Part shown: positions 18,425-27,685 of the stretch, piece by piece
Numbering within the stretch: position 1 is the first letter of the stretch
How the letters are laid out: each line of letters starts with the position of its first letter
Source of the DNA: Nonomuraea helvata
Lineage (GTDB): Bacteria; Actinomycetota; Actinomycetes; Streptosporangiales; Streptosporangiaceae
Reading direction: 5' to 3'
Length of the DNA stretch: 64,000 nt
NCBI RefSeq assembly: GCF_039535785.1
Contig: NZ_BAAAXV010000001.1
Location: 620,001-684,000, forward strand
Notes under the pieces: model-generated
Databases searched by the model: none
Seen by the model: only the letters and a program-made list of their open reading frames with translations
What the model was told of the DNA's origin: nothing
Position numbers and translations under genes: made by a program

Positions 18425-19763
18425 CTCCCCGCTCCTGTGGTGGCGGCGGCAGGGGCTGCGGTTCAGGCTCACGGCGGCGGCCGCCGCGGTGCTCGCACTG
18501 GCGCTGGCCGTGTCGGCGTCGGTGCTGCTCAGCGTGCTGGAGCGGGCGCTCATGGACACGGTGGACGAGTCCATCAGGCAGCAGGCCCAGTCCGTGCGCG
18601 TGGCGGCCGACGCGGGCACGCTGACCAGCCCCATCACCACGCACGACGGCACGATCGTGCAGGTCATCGACGCCCAGGGGCGGATCACACACGTCACGTA
18701 CGGCACCGACCGGCTCGTTCCGCTACTGGACGCCCAGGCCAGGGCAAAGGTGCTGAAGCACGGGCAGGCCACGCTCCTGGACGGCCGGCCGTACGCGATC
18801 CCCGGGCCGCTGTGGGTGATCGTGCTCCGCGCGGACCACGGGCAGACCGTGATCGCGGCCAGGCCCATCAGCGAGATCCAGACCAGCCTGGGCACGGCAG
18901 GCAGGGTGCTGCTGGTGGGCACGCCCGCGCTGATCGTGCTGCTCGCGGTGGCGAGCTGGCTCATGATCGGTCGCACGCTGCGCCCGATCGCGGCGCTGCG
19001 CAGGGGCGCGGCTGAGATCACGCACACGGCCAGATCGCGCCGGCTGCCGGTGCCGCAGTCACGCGACGAGGTGCACTCGCTGGCCACCACGCTGAACGAC
19101 ATGCTCGCCCGGCTGGAGGAGGCGGAGCAGCGCCAGCGGGCGCTGGTCTCCGACGCCGCGCACGAGCTGCGCAGCCCTCTGGCCAGCATCAGGCTGCAGC
19201 TGGAGGTCGCGCTCGGGCATCCCGAGGGTCAGGACTGGCAGGAGACCGCCGAGGGCGTCCTGGAGGACACGATGCGGCTGTCCAGGCTGGCCGAGGACCT
19301 GCTGGCGCTGGCCAGGCTGGACGAGCGGGGCGGCGTGCCCGCCAGGCGCGAGCCCGTCGAGCTGGACGAGGTGGTGCGGCAGACCGTCGACAGGTACGCC
19401 GAGGCGCGCCTGACGGTGTGCGACCCGGTCGTGGTGCGGGGCGACGCCCTCGACCTGAGCCGGGTGTTGACGAACCTGATGGACAACGCGGTACGTCATA
19501 CCTCGTCGAAGGTCGAGGTGGCGCTGACCGCGGACGGCGTGCTGACGGTGACCGACGACGGGCCGGGCATTCCCGAGCAGGATCGCGAGCGCGTCTTCAA
19601 CCGTTTCACCAGGCTGGATTCCGGTCGCAGCCGTGACGAGGGCGGCACCGGGCTGGGGCTGGCCATCGTACGCGAGACCGTGCGGGCGCACGGCGGGACG
19701 GTCGTCCTGGAGGACGCCGGGCCCGGGCTGCGGGCTGTGGTGCGGCTGCCCGTCTCCCCCTGA
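18417..19763 (+). CDS. Sensor histidine kinase
   Basis: A 448-residue membrane kinase paired with the preceding response regulator (GTG start overlaps its stop by eight bases). The N-terminal helix (about 16-38), an outer sensor region of about 120 residues, a second helix (about 160-182) and a HAMP segment (GRTLRPIAALRRGAAEI) lead to the H-box SDAAHELRSPLASIR, with the phosphorylated His near residue 244. The ATPase domain has N-box NLMDNAVRHT, G1 DDGPGIP and G2 GGTGLGLAIV. The sensed signal is unknown; the LolA-like/ABC operon opposite may be its output. Confidence 0.95.
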   Translation: MADSPLLWWRRQGLRFRLTAAAAAVLALALAVSASVLLSVLERALMDTVDESIRQQAQSVRVAADAGTLTSPITTHDGTIVQVIDAQGRITHVTYGTDRLVPLLDAQARAKVLKHGQATLLDGRPYAIPGPLWVIVLRADHGQTVIAARPISEIQTSLGTAGRVLLVGTPALIVLLAVASWLMIGRTLRPIAALRRGAAEITHTARSRRLPVPQSRDEVHSLATTLNDMLARLEEAEQRQRALVSDAAHELRSPLASIRLQLEVALGHPEGQDWQETAEGVLEDTMRLSRLAEDLLALARLDERGGVPARREPVELDEVVRQTVDRYAEARLTVCDPVVVRGDALDLSRVLTNLMDNAVRHTSSKVEVALTADGVLTVTDDGPGIPEQDRERVFNRFTRLDSGRSRDEGGTGLGLAIVRETVRAHGGTVVLEDAGPGLRAVVRLPVSP

Positions 19764-19799
19764 CGGGCCTTCGCGTGCGTTCTCTAGTGCGGGTGGTGC

Positions 19800-19903
19800 G
19801 AGGGAGCGCCGCCGCCTGGAGGAGCGGCGGGAGCGTAGCGACCAGAGCGGGGGAAGGCGGCGGTATCAAGAGCGACCGAGCCCGCCTCTGCGGAGCAGAG
19901 GCC
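19800..19903 (+). repeat. Repeat element A (two hairpins; partner of the element at 59817-59926)
   Basis: About 104 bp starting GAGGGAGCGCCG and ending GCAGAGGCC. Stem 1 pairs CCGCCGCCT (19809-19817) with AGGCGGCGG (19855-19863). Stem 2 is GCCTCTGC-GGA-GCAGAGGC (19884-19902). The second copy has the same layout and a stem 1 altered by compensatory changes. It lies between the convergent histidine kinase and LysR genes, starting 36 bp after the kinase stop. Confidence 0.75.
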
Positions 19904-19929
19904 ATAAGCATGGAGCGTTCCTAATCTGG

Positions 19930-20799
19930 TCAGGCTGCTGTCCCCTTTTCTGCCGTCGCCAGGAAGTCCTGGGCGATCAGCGGGAGGCGGCGGCGGGCGT
20001 GCACGACGGCGATGACGCGACGCACGGCGGGCTCGAGCGAGCGCACGATCAAGCCTGCGCGGGCGGCCTGTTCGGCCATGCCGCGGTACCAGAGCAACGA
20101 CGCCTGGCCGGCGCGTACGGCGTTGAGCCAGCCGTTGCGCTCGTCGGTTTCGAGCACGACCACGGGGCTCACCGCGTACTTGCCGAACATCGCGTCCAGC
20201 TCCCTGCGCCGCATGCTGCCGCGGGCCGGGAGTGCCAGGCGCATGCCGTGCAGCTTGCCCATCGGCACCGGATTGGGGAGTTCGAGCCCGGGCGGGGAGA
20301 TCAGCACGATCTCCTGGCGCTCGAGCGGGTGGGTGATGAGGTCGGTGGGGACGGGCAGATCGGTGAGCCCGAGGTCGGCCCGCTGGTCCCTGATGGCGCT
20401 GACCACGGCGTCTCTGCCGTCGCAGCGGACGATGTGCACGCGTACTCCCGGGTGCTCGGCCGCGTAGGCCGGGAGCAGCCGTCCGGCGAGGCCGGGTTCG
20501 AGGCTGGGCGTGGAGGCGATGCGGAGCTCGGCGTCCGTGACTCCGCTGGTGTTGGCCAGGCTCTCGATCTCGTGAACGGCATCGAGCGCCTCCCTCGCCA
20601 GCTTGACCACCCGACGACCTTGGGCGGTGACGACCACGCCGCGGCCGGAACGAGCGAAGAGCGTCATGCCTAGCTCTCGCTCAAGATCGCGGATCGCGCG
20701 TGACAGCGCAGGCTGCGCGATGTAAAGCGATCTGGCCGCGTCGGTCATGGTGCGGTGCTCCGCAGTCGCGACCACATAGCGGAGCTGCTGGAGATTCAT
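19930..20799 (-). CDS. LysR-family transcriptional regulator
   Basis: A 289-residue LysR regulator. The N-terminal winged helix-turn-helix (residues 1-62: LQQLRYVVATAEHRTMTDAA, IAQPALSRAIRDLE) is followed by the periplasmic-binding-protein-like effector domain (from about 92, AELRIASTPSLEPG). ATG at 20799 gives the standard family N-terminus. The adjacent genes are a two-component kinase (convergent) and a zinc metallopeptidase (divergent, 202 bp away). The target is unknown; by LysR habit the divergent gene or its own promoter is the first candidate. Confidence 0.92.
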   Translation of the reverse strand: MNLQQLRYVVATAEHRTMTDAARSLYIAQPALSRAIRDLERELGMTLFARSGRGVVVTAQGRRVVKLAREALDAVHEIESLANTSGVTDAELRIASTPSLEPGLAGRLLPAYAAEHPGVRVHIVRCDGRDAVVSAIRDQRADLGLTDLPVPTDLITHPLERQEIVLISPPGLELPNPVPMGKLHGMRLALPARGSMRRRELDAMFGKYAVSPVVVLETDERNGWLNAVRAGQASLLWYRGMAEQAARAGLIVRSLEPAVRRVIAVVHARRRLPLIAQDFLATAEKGTAA

Positions 20800-21001
20800 G
20801 CCAACGAAGCTAGGGCAACGCCCGCCGCGGAGACCGGGAGATAACCGAGATCACCTCGAATGATTTCGGACCGTAACCGAGCACTGCTACATCCGTGACG
20901 GGTGATAAATCAGTATGCTTTTGCCCCAAATTTGGCAAGGGTCCGGCAAGTCGCACCCCAGAGCCATCCATTCCAGACAACCGGGTGAACGGGGAGACAC
21001 G

Positions 21002-22357
21002 GTGACAGGGAACGGACACTATCCACCCCCGCCACAGGGGCCAGGGCAGCCACAGAGGCCACCGTCATTGCCGTGGCCGCCGCCGAACTACGGCCAGCCG
21101 CAGCAGGGCGGCAGGCAACCGTACCCGCCACCGCCACCGCCCCCAGCTCCCCCGCAGGGCCCTGCCCAACCGCAGTGGCCACAGCAGGCGCCTCAGCGGC
21201 CGGCGTACCCGCCGCAGGGCAGCCCGCAGTACCCGCCGCCACCGCAGCCGCCGTACGGACAGCAGCCGTACCGGCAGCCGCCGCCACCCCCTCCCCCTCC
21301 GCCGCCCTTGCCGCCGGCGCAGTGGGGGCCGCCGCAGCGCAAGAAGTCGGGCATGGGCGTCATCGGCGTGATCGGCACCGTGGTCGGTTCGGTCGCGGCG
21401 CTGTTCGTGCTGCTCGTCATCGGGGCGGCGTTGCTCAAGAGCTCGTCGAGGTCGGAGACGACGACGCCGGTCGCCATCCCGACGTACGAGCCGTCGGAGA
21501 GCAGCACCGACGAGCCCACCCCCGACTGGACGCCGACGCGGTCGCACTCCGAGGAGCCCACCCAGCAGGAGACCAGCGAGCCGGAGACGACGCCCACCCA
21601 GCCGCAGCAGCCCAGGGCCACCCTCAACACGAGCCTGAAGAACAACACCATGTACCGGGCCGGCTCACTGCCCAGGTTGAGCTGCCCCGCCGGCAACGCG
21701 AACATCTTCAGCCACAGCCAGCTCAAGGCGCTGATCCTGAAGACCGGCAAGTGCATGGACCAGGCATGGGGCCCGATCCTGGAGAAGCAGGGCATCCAGT
21801 TCAGCCCGCCCAGCTACGCCATCGCGGCCAAGCGGGGCAGGGGCGCGTGCGGCGACTACCCGTCGGCCGGCAGCATGGTGCCGTACTACTGCCCGCGCAA
21901 CAACACGATCTACGCCTCCACCTCGGCCATGGCGAGGGGCAACGGCAACGCCCGCGGGTACGGCCAGATCATCTCCTGGCACGGCGGCATCATCAGCATG
22001 CTGGCCCATGAGTACGGGCACCACGTCCAGAACATCACGGGCGTGATGAACTCCTGGTGGCAGGCGACCGTCGACTCCTCCGGCCAGAGCGGCAAGCTGG
22101 CGCTCAGCAGGCGGCTGGAGCTGCAGGCCACCTGTCTCGGCGGCATGTGGATGCGGTCGGTGGCGTCGTCGTACCCGGTGACCACCTCCCTGCGCTCCCG
22201 CCTGTTCTGGTTCTACGGCCAGGTGGGCGACTATCCGGGCTGGCCGCGCGACCACGGCAGGCCCGCGAACAACAACCTCTGGTTCAGGCAGGGCTGGGAG
22301 AAGAGCAAGACGTACCAGTGCAACACCTGGCTCGCGCCCGCCTCGACGGTCTCCTGA
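21002..22357 (+). CDS. Membrane-anchored neutral zinc metallopeptidase (YpfJ-like)
   Basis: A 451-residue protein. Residues 1-115 are an extreme Pro/Gln/Tyr-rich cytoplasmic tail, then one membrane helix (GMGVIGVIGTVVGSVAALFV and following), a Thr/Glu/Pro-rich stalk, and a C-terminal domain of the YpfJ/putative neutral zinc metallopeptidase family. The zinc motif HEYGHHVQ is near residue 336 and the third ligand is probably the Glu of RLELQATCLGGMW. Several cysteines (CPAGN, GKCMDQ, GACGDY, YYCPRN) suggest disulfides outside the membrane. GTG at 21002 with GGGGAG upstream is chosen; the frame is open earlier but without gene-like codons. Substrate unknown. Confidence 0.85.
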   Translation: MTGNGHYPPPPQGPGQPQRPPSLPWPPPNYGQPQQGGRQPYPPPPPPPAPPQGPAQPQWPQQAPQRPAYPPQGSPQYPPPPQPPYGQQPYRQPPPPPPPPPPLPPAQWGPPQRKKSGMGVIGVIGTVVGSVAALFVLLVIGAALLKSSSRSETTTPVAIPTYEPSESSTDEPTPDWTPTRSHSEEPTQQETSEPETTPTQPQQPRATLNTSLKNNTMYRAGSLPRLSCPAGNANIFSHSQLKALILKTGKCMDQAWGPILEKQGIQFSPPSYAIAAKRGRGACGDYPSAGSMVPYYCPRNNTIYASTSAMARGNGNARGYGQIISWHGGIISMLAHEYGHHVQNITGVMNSWWQATVDSSGQSGKLALSRRLELQATCLGGMWMRSVASSYPVTTSLRSRLFWFYGQVGDYPGWPRDHGRPANNNLWFRQGWEKSKTYQCNTWLAPASTVS

Positions 22358-22524
22358 CCTTCGTGCAGGTGAAAGGTAAAAAATCCCCCACAAGGCACGC
22401 AATGTTCATCTCAGCTTGGGCACATGTCTCTGATGTCCAGATATGGCAGCTAGAATCCTGGCAATCTTGCCCTCAAAGGGGGACAAACACCAGTTTTACC
22501 TGGTAGGCGTGTAAGGAGCCGGGT

Positions 22525-24081
22525 GTGAGCAACAGCGACGGGGCAGAGACCGCACCCGGAGACACGAAACGGCGGCCCATCCGCCGCCCGCGTCCCGGCT
22601 CCTCCGCCCCTCGCTTCGCCAAGCCCCTCACGACCGCCTCCGTACTCGGGTGGACCGCCCTGTCCGCCATCGCGCCCGGCGCCGCCCATCTGCGCGCCGG
22701 GCGCCGCCGTGCCGGGCTGGCGCTCCTCAGCGCGTACGTGGTGCTGCTGCTGGCGGCGCTGGCCTTCTGGCTCACGCATCGCAACGCGGAGGACTACGCC
22801 TCGTTCGCCGGGGACGGGAAGATGGTCACCGTGGTCGTCGTGGCCTCGGTCGGCGCGCTGGTGTGGTTCGCGGTGCTGGTGACCTCGTACATCGCCCTCG
22901 GCCCCAACCGGCTCAACCAGCCCGGCCAGGTGCTGACCGGCATCATGGTCGGGGTGCTGTGCGTGGCGGTGATGTCGCCGTTCGCGCTGACGGCCAACTA
23001 CGTCCTGACACTGCGGGACACGATCCAGAAGATCTTCCCCTCGCAGCCCGACGACCCCGAGGTCCCGCCTCCTCCGAAGGAGGGCGAGGACCCGTGGGGC
23101 GGCAAGGACCGCGTGAACTTCCTGCTCATCGGCGGCGACGCGGCGGGCAACCGCACCGGCGTGCGGACCGACAGCATGAACGTGGCCAGCGTGGACCTCA
23201 AGACAGGCAACACCGTGCTGTTCAGCCTGCCGCGCAACCTGCAGCACGTGCGCTTCCCCCCGAGCTCGCCGCTGCACAAGCAGTTCCCGAACGGCTACAT
23301 GGCCGAGCTCCCGAACGGCGGGCTGCTCAACGAGGTCTGGCAGTACGCCAACGACAACCCGCAGCTCATGGGCGGCAAGGACAAGGGTCCCCGGGCGCTG
23401 ATGGACGCCATCGGCTACACGCTGAACCTCAAGATCGACTACTACATGCTGATGAACATGTACGGCTTCGCGGACCTCGTCGACGCCATCGGCGGTCTCA
23501 AGATCCGCGTCGAGCAGGACGTCAAGTGGGGCGGCCACTACGGCACGGCGGGCACCATCAAGGCGGGCTACCGGAAGCTCTCGGGCGAGCAGGCCCTCTG
23601 GTACGGCCGCTCCCGCGTGGACAGCGACGACTTCTCCCGCATGGCCCGCCAGCGCTGCGTCATCGGCGCCTTCGCCCAGCAGGCCACCCCCGCCAAGATC
23701 CTCACCAACTTCTCCAAGATCGCCGGCGCGGCCAAGCGGCTGGCCAGGACCAACATCCCGCAGCACCTGGTGCAGCCGCTGGTGGAGCTGGCCGTCAAGG
23801 TCAAGAACGCGCGGATCACCAGCCTGCAGTTCGTCCCGCCGGAGTTCTACTCGGGCCGGCCCGACTGGATGAAGATCCGCCAGGCGGCGAAGAAGGCGCT
23901 GAGCGACTCGATGCGGCCCGCCGGGCAGGCGCAGACGGCCAATGTGACCGCGTCCCCCAGCGGGACGTCCTCCTCGGCCTCGCCGACGCGCACGCAGGCC
24001 GCGACGCCCACGCAGACGCCGACGAGGAACTCCCAGAAGTCCGGCGCCAAGTCCCTCAGCGAGCTCTGCGGCCTGTCATGA
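22525..24081 (+). CDS. LytR-CpsA-Psr (LCP) family cell-wall glycopolymer ligase
   Basis: A 518-residue membrane protein. The N-terminal third has four hydrophobic segments after a basic tail. The LCP domain (about residues 190-400) includes NFLLIGGDAAGNRTGVRTDSM, of which GVRTDSM carries the Arg/Asp pair for the polyprenyl pyrophosphate head group, then LFSLPRNLQHV and GEQALWYGRSRVDSDDFSRM (RSR..D..R motif). A Ser/Thr-rich C-terminus follows. LCP enzymes attach secondary polymers such as arabinogalactan or teichoic acid to peptidoglycan. GTG at 22525 has AAGGAG upstream. It is transcribed alone, 167 bp after the metallopeptidase. Confidence 0.93.
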   Translation: MSNSDGAETAPGDTKRRPIRRPRPGSSAPRFAKPLTTASVLGWTALSAIAPGAAHLRAGRRRAGLALLSAYVVLLLAALAFWLTHRNAEDYASFAGDGKMVTVVVVASVGALVWFAVLVTSYIALGPNRLNQPGQVLTGIMVGVLCVAVMSPFALTANYVLTLRDTIQKIFPSQPDDPEVPPPPKEGEDPWGGKDRVNFLLIGGDAAGNRTGVRTDSMNVASVDLKTGNTVLFSLPRNLQHVRFPPSSPLHKQFPNGYMAELPNGGLLNEVWQYANDNPQLMGGKDKGPRALMDAIGYTLNLKIDYYMLMNMYGFADLVDAIGGLKIRVEQDVKWGGHYGTAGTIKAGYRKLSGEQALWYGRSRVDSDDFSRMARQRCVIGAFAQQATPAKILTNFSKIAGAAKRLARTNIPQHLVQPLVELAVKVKNARITSLQFVPPEFYSGRPDWMKIRQAAKKALSDSMRPAGQAQTANVTASPSGTSSSASPTRTQAATPTQTPTRNSQKSGAKSLSELCGLS

Positions 24082-24099
24082 CCTTCCGGGCCGCGCCCG

Positions 24100-26136
24100 T
24101 CACACCGCCGCGGACTTCCTCGGCAGCAGCGCCATGGCGCCGAGGTAGAGCACCGCGGCCACGATGAGCAGGCCCTTGTAGCCGATCACCAGCGCCGCGT
24201 ACTCGAGGCAGCCGCCCACCATGGCGCCCAGCAGGTTCGCGCCGAAGGACGTGGTCGCGTCGGCCGTGTCGGCGAAGCGCTTGGCGAAGACGACGTTCGC
24301 CGCGAAGATCGGCAGGAACGCCACGACCACGGCCGCCACGGCCCGCAGCGGCAGCGGGAGCGACAGGAGCCACGCGTTCGGCACCAGCCAGGCCAGCAGC
24401 AGGCCCGCGAGGAGCACGCCGTACATGACCGGCAGGGGCGGGACGCGGAAGCGGCGGGTGACCTCGACGGCGGCGAGGACCGCGACCAGGACGCCGGCGA
24501 AGACGATCGCGTTCACGACCCACGTGGTGCCGAACAGCAGCGCGAACCCGGTCACGCTCTTGGTCTCCAGCAGCATGAACGCCACGCCCAGCAGGAACAG
24601 GTCCGAGTAGGGGCGCATCCGCTCATAGGGCCCCGCCACGACGCGGACGGCGAAGAGGCTGACGAGGAGGATCAGGCCGAGCGTGATGATGTAGATCGGC
24701 GGGATCGTGGCGTCCTTGAGGTAGAGGAACGGCCGGTCGTCGTTGGCGGGCTGCGGGGTGCCGGGGGCGGCGCCCGGCCACTCGGCCGCGCAGCGCTGGT
24801 CGGACGTGGTCAGGCCGGCCGTGATCACGGCCTGCTGGCCGGCGGTGCTGACGACGTCCACGCACGGCTTGTGGCCGAAGGCGCGCTGCATCGTGGACGC
24901 GAGGCGGTCGACGAGCCAGCTCTCGCGGTAGTAGTTGTACATCGAGAACGTGCCGCCCGGCTTGAGGTGGGCGCGGGCGGCCCGCATGGCCTCCTCGGTG
25001 AACAGGTAGCTCTCCAGGCGCAGCGAGGAGGCCCCGGAGACGAGGGTGAGCGAGTCGGGCAGGGCGAAGAGGATCAGGTCGTACTTGTCGTCCGTGCGCT
25101 CCAGGAAGGCGCGCCCGTCGGTGATGTGGGTGGTGACGCGCGGGTCGTCGTACGGCCGGTCGGGATGGACCGAGCCGCCGAGCTCGCGCAGCTTGGGGTC
25201 GATCTCCACGGCGTCCACGCGGCTCGCGCCCTTGGACAGCGCGATGGCCACGTCGGTGCCGCTGCCCGCGCCGACGATGAGCACGTCCCTGGGCTGTTTC
25301 ATGTTCCGCTCGTACGGCAGCCCGTACTGGGCCTCCCACTGCAGGCGGGCGGCGGCGGGCACGGCCTGCTGGTGCGGGATGCCGTTGACCGCGATGTCGG
25401 TGACGAGCACGCCGAGCTGCGTGAGCTGCCTGGTCGTGACCTTGTAGTACGGCGACCAGATCGCCCCTGCGGTGAGTGTCTCGATCAGCAGCAGCCCTAC
25501 CACGGCCAGCGAGGGCACGGTGACCAGCCCGACGTAGAGCGAGCGCGGCCGGGGCACGAGCAGCAGGCCGTAGCAGATGGCCGCGATCAGGCCCCAGAAC
25601 ACCGGCGGCGCGCTCAGGAACGACAGCGCCGTGAACGCCGCGATCCCGCTGAGGCTGCCGATCAGGTCGTAGCGGTACGCCTCCAGGCGCGGCAGCTCGG
25701 GGAAGCAGCGCCCGACGAGCTCGGCGGGCCCCATGAGGACCAGCGCGGCGGCGCAGAAGATCACCGGCAGGATGAGCCAGGCGGGCGGGCCGGTGGTGGA
25801 CAGGCTGGTCCAGTAGAGGACGCCCTCGGTGTTCCTGTCGACCGTCACGGGGAAGGTCAGGACGACGGCGACCAGCAGGGCGAGCACGACGGGCGAATAG
25901 TACGGCTGCCGCCGCGACCGCCCCACGCGCAGGAACCCGAGCCCGATGCCGAGAAATGAGCCGAGCAGCACGAAATTCGTGAAATAGCTGAGATGGACGA
26001 TGTTCGACCCGGTCCACCGGATGAGTGCCAGCTCGAGGAAGAGCATGAAAGCGCTGGCGAGGATCAGCCTCGGCCGCACCGCCAGCCAATGAGCTCTTTC
26101 CCCGTCCCCGACCGGCTTCTGCGCCTGGAGCGTCAT
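24100..26136 (-). CDS. Membrane protein with spermidine-synthase-like methyltransferase-fold domain
   Basis: A 678-residue protein. Seven or so N-terminal helices (residues 20-245) precede a soluble domain (about 265-470) with the SAM/dcSAM-binding core VLIVGAGSGTDVAIAL, acidic loop VDAVEIDP and ITDGRAFL. A second set of helices follows. It resembles the fused membrane spermidine synthases of actinobacteria. However, where true aminopropyltransferases have the catalytic Asp in a YDxIxxD motif, this protein reads YDLILFALPDS, so a polyamine-forming activity is doubtful. The frame is clean and the gene monocistronic. Real substrate unknown. Confidence 0.75.
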   Translation of the reverse strand: MTLQAQKPVGDGERAHWLAVRPRLILASAFMLFLELALIRWTGSNIVHLSYFTNFVLLGSFLGIGLGFLRVGRSRRQPYYSPVVLALLVAVVLTFPVTVDRNTEGVLYWTSLSTTGPPAWLILPVIFCAAALVLMGPAELVGRCFPELPRLEAYRYDLIGSLSGIAAFTALSFLSAPPVFWGLIAAICYGLLLVPRPRSLYVGLVTVPSLAVVGLLLIETLTAGAIWSPYYKVTTRQLTQLGVLVTDIAVNGIPHQQAVPAAARLQWEAQYGLPYERNMKQPRDVLIVGAGSGTDVAIALSKGASRVDAVEIDPKLRELGGSVHPDRPYDDPRVTTHITDGRAFLERTDDKYDLILFALPDSLTLVSGASSLRLESYLFTEEAMRAARAHLKPGGTFSMYNYYRESWLVDRLASTMQRAFGHKPCVDVVSTAGQQAVITAGLTTSDQRCAAEWPGAAPGTPQPANDDRPFLYLKDATIPPIYIITLGLILLVSLFAVRVVAGPYERMRPYSDLFLLGVAFMLLETKSVTGFALLFGTTWVVNAIVFAGVLVAVLAAVEVTRRFRVPPLPVMYGVLLAGLLLAWLVPNAWLLSLPLPLRAVAAVVVAFLPIFAANVVFAKRFADTADATTSFGANLLGAMVGGCLEYAALVIGYKGLLIVAAVLYLGAMALLPRKSAAV

Positions 26137-26320
26137 GCTGCCTCACCGTAGTGAAGAGAGAGAAAACTAGGAAGTCCGGCGGCCGGCGAGAAATGTCGTC
26201 CGCTTCGCACTAATTAAGGCATTTACGCAGGTCAAAGCCCTGAAACTCGCTGGACGCCAAACCATGGAATGGATGAAAGTTGGGGAGTTCGTTTCCCTGC
26301 ACATCCTCCGGTGGTGACAC

Positions 26321-27679
26321 ATGCGGGTTCTGATCCAGCTCCGCCCCTCCCCCGATCTGGTCGCGGCGGTCGCCGACCCCGGCCGGACCGCGACCACGGC
26401 CGACGTGGCCGACGGCCTGCCAGGGGTCGAGCTCGACCCCGCCTTCGTTCCCGTGGCCGTCGCGCGGCCCGTCCCCGCAGCGGGCGGCGATCCGCTCTCG
26501 CTCAACCAGCCGCTCGCCTTCTCGCTGGCCGCCGAGGACGCCTCGGTGCTGGTACGCGGCACGATCTCGGGCGACGAGCCGGCCTCCAGGATCGCGATGC
26601 TGCCCACGCTCAGGCCCGACGTGGTCGGCGTCTTCGCCGATCCGGTGATCGGGACCACCCAGACATGCGGGGGCGACCCGCCGGTCGGCGACTGGCACGA
26701 CGTCGAGCGGCTGCTGAACGTGCCGGCGCTGCACGCCGAAGGGCTCGACGGCACCGGCGTGGCGCTGGCCGTCCTCGACACCGGGATCAACGTGGCCCAC
26801 ACGGCCAGGCAGCTCGGCAGGAGCGTCACGCTGGACGTCGCGCGGTCATGGAGCCCGCAGGGCGTGTCGGGCACTCCGGGCGAGTTCGAGGTCGACCACG
26901 GGACGATGTGCGCGTTCGACACGCTCATCGCCGCCCCGCAGGCGTCGCTGATCGACATCCCGGTGCTGCTGTCCACCCGGCCTGGCAGCACGGCGATGGA
27001 CGGGCTGCTGTCGGACGCGGTGTCGGCGCTCGCGCACCTGCGTGACGTGCTCGCCGCCCAGCCCGCCGCCACCAAGGCGCTGGTGGTCAGCAACTCCTGG
27101 GGGTCGTTCTCCCCCGAATGGGACTTCCCGGTCGGGCATCCCGGCAACTACTCCGACAACGCCGCCCACCCGTTCAACCTGATGGTGTCCGAGCTCGACG
27201 CGGCGGGGGCGGACGTGCTGTTCGCGGCGGGCAACTGCGGGCTGCAGTGCCCCGACGGCCGGTGCGCCTTCCCCAGCCGGCCCATCGCGGGCGCCAACTC
27301 CCACCCGAAGGTCCTGTCGATCGGCGCCGTCGACGTCAACGGCGAGCGGGTGGGCTACTCCTCGCAGGGTCCCGGCCGGTTGACCGCCCGCAAGCCCGAC
27401 GTCTGCGCCTACACGCACTTCTCCGGGTCCAAGGCGTTCGGCGAGGGCACGCCCGACTCGGGCACCTCCGCGGCGACGCCGGTCGCCGCGGGGCTCGTCG
27501 CCGCCGTACGCACCCGGTGGCCGGCCACCAGGCTGTCGCCCGCCCAGCTGCGGGCGCTGCTGCGGCGCACCGCGGAGGACCGCAGCGAGGTGGGCTTCGA
27601 CTACGACTACGGCTACGGCAACGTGGACCCGGCCGGCATCCTGGCCGCGCTCCAGCGGCGGCTCAAGAGCGCGGCCTGA
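26321..27679 (+). CDS. S8 (subtilisin-like) serine peptidase without signal peptide
   Basis: A 452-residue protein with the full subtilase triad: Asp in AVLDTGIN (near 152), His in VDHGTMCA (near 206) and Ser in GTSAATPVAAG (near 383), plus the oxyanion region FAAGNCG. An N-terminal domain of about 130 residues precedes the catalytic domain, but there is no signal peptide or membrane helix, so the enzyme should be cytoplasmic or leave by another route. Four cysteines cluster at CGLQCPDGRC. No strong ribosome site precedes the ATG. Neighbours give no clue: a divergent membrane protein on the left and a convergent ABC permease 7 bp on the right. Confidence 0.85.
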   Translation: MRVLIQLRPSPDLVAAVADPGRTATTADVADGLPGVELDPAFVPVAVARPVPAAGGDPLSLNQPLAFSLAAEDASVLVRGTISGDEPASRIAMLPTLRPDVVGVFADPVIGTTQTCGGDPPVGDWHDVERLLNVPALHAEGLDGTGVALAVLDTGINVAHTARQLGRSVTLDVARSWSPQGVSGTPGEFEVDHGTMCAFDTLIAAPQASLIDIPVLLSTRPGSTAMDGLLSDAVSALAHLRDVLAAQPAATKALVVSNSWGSFSPEWDFPVGHPGNYSDNAAHPFNLMVSELDAAGADVLFAAGNCGLQCPDGRCAFPSRPIAGANSHPKVLSIGAVDVNGERVGYSSQGPGRLTARKPDVCAYTHFSGSKAFGEGTPDSGTSAATPVAAGLVAAVRTRWPATRLSPAQLRALLRRTAEDRSEVGFDYDYGYGNVDPAGILAALQRRLKSAA

Positions 27680-27685
27680 CGCCTG

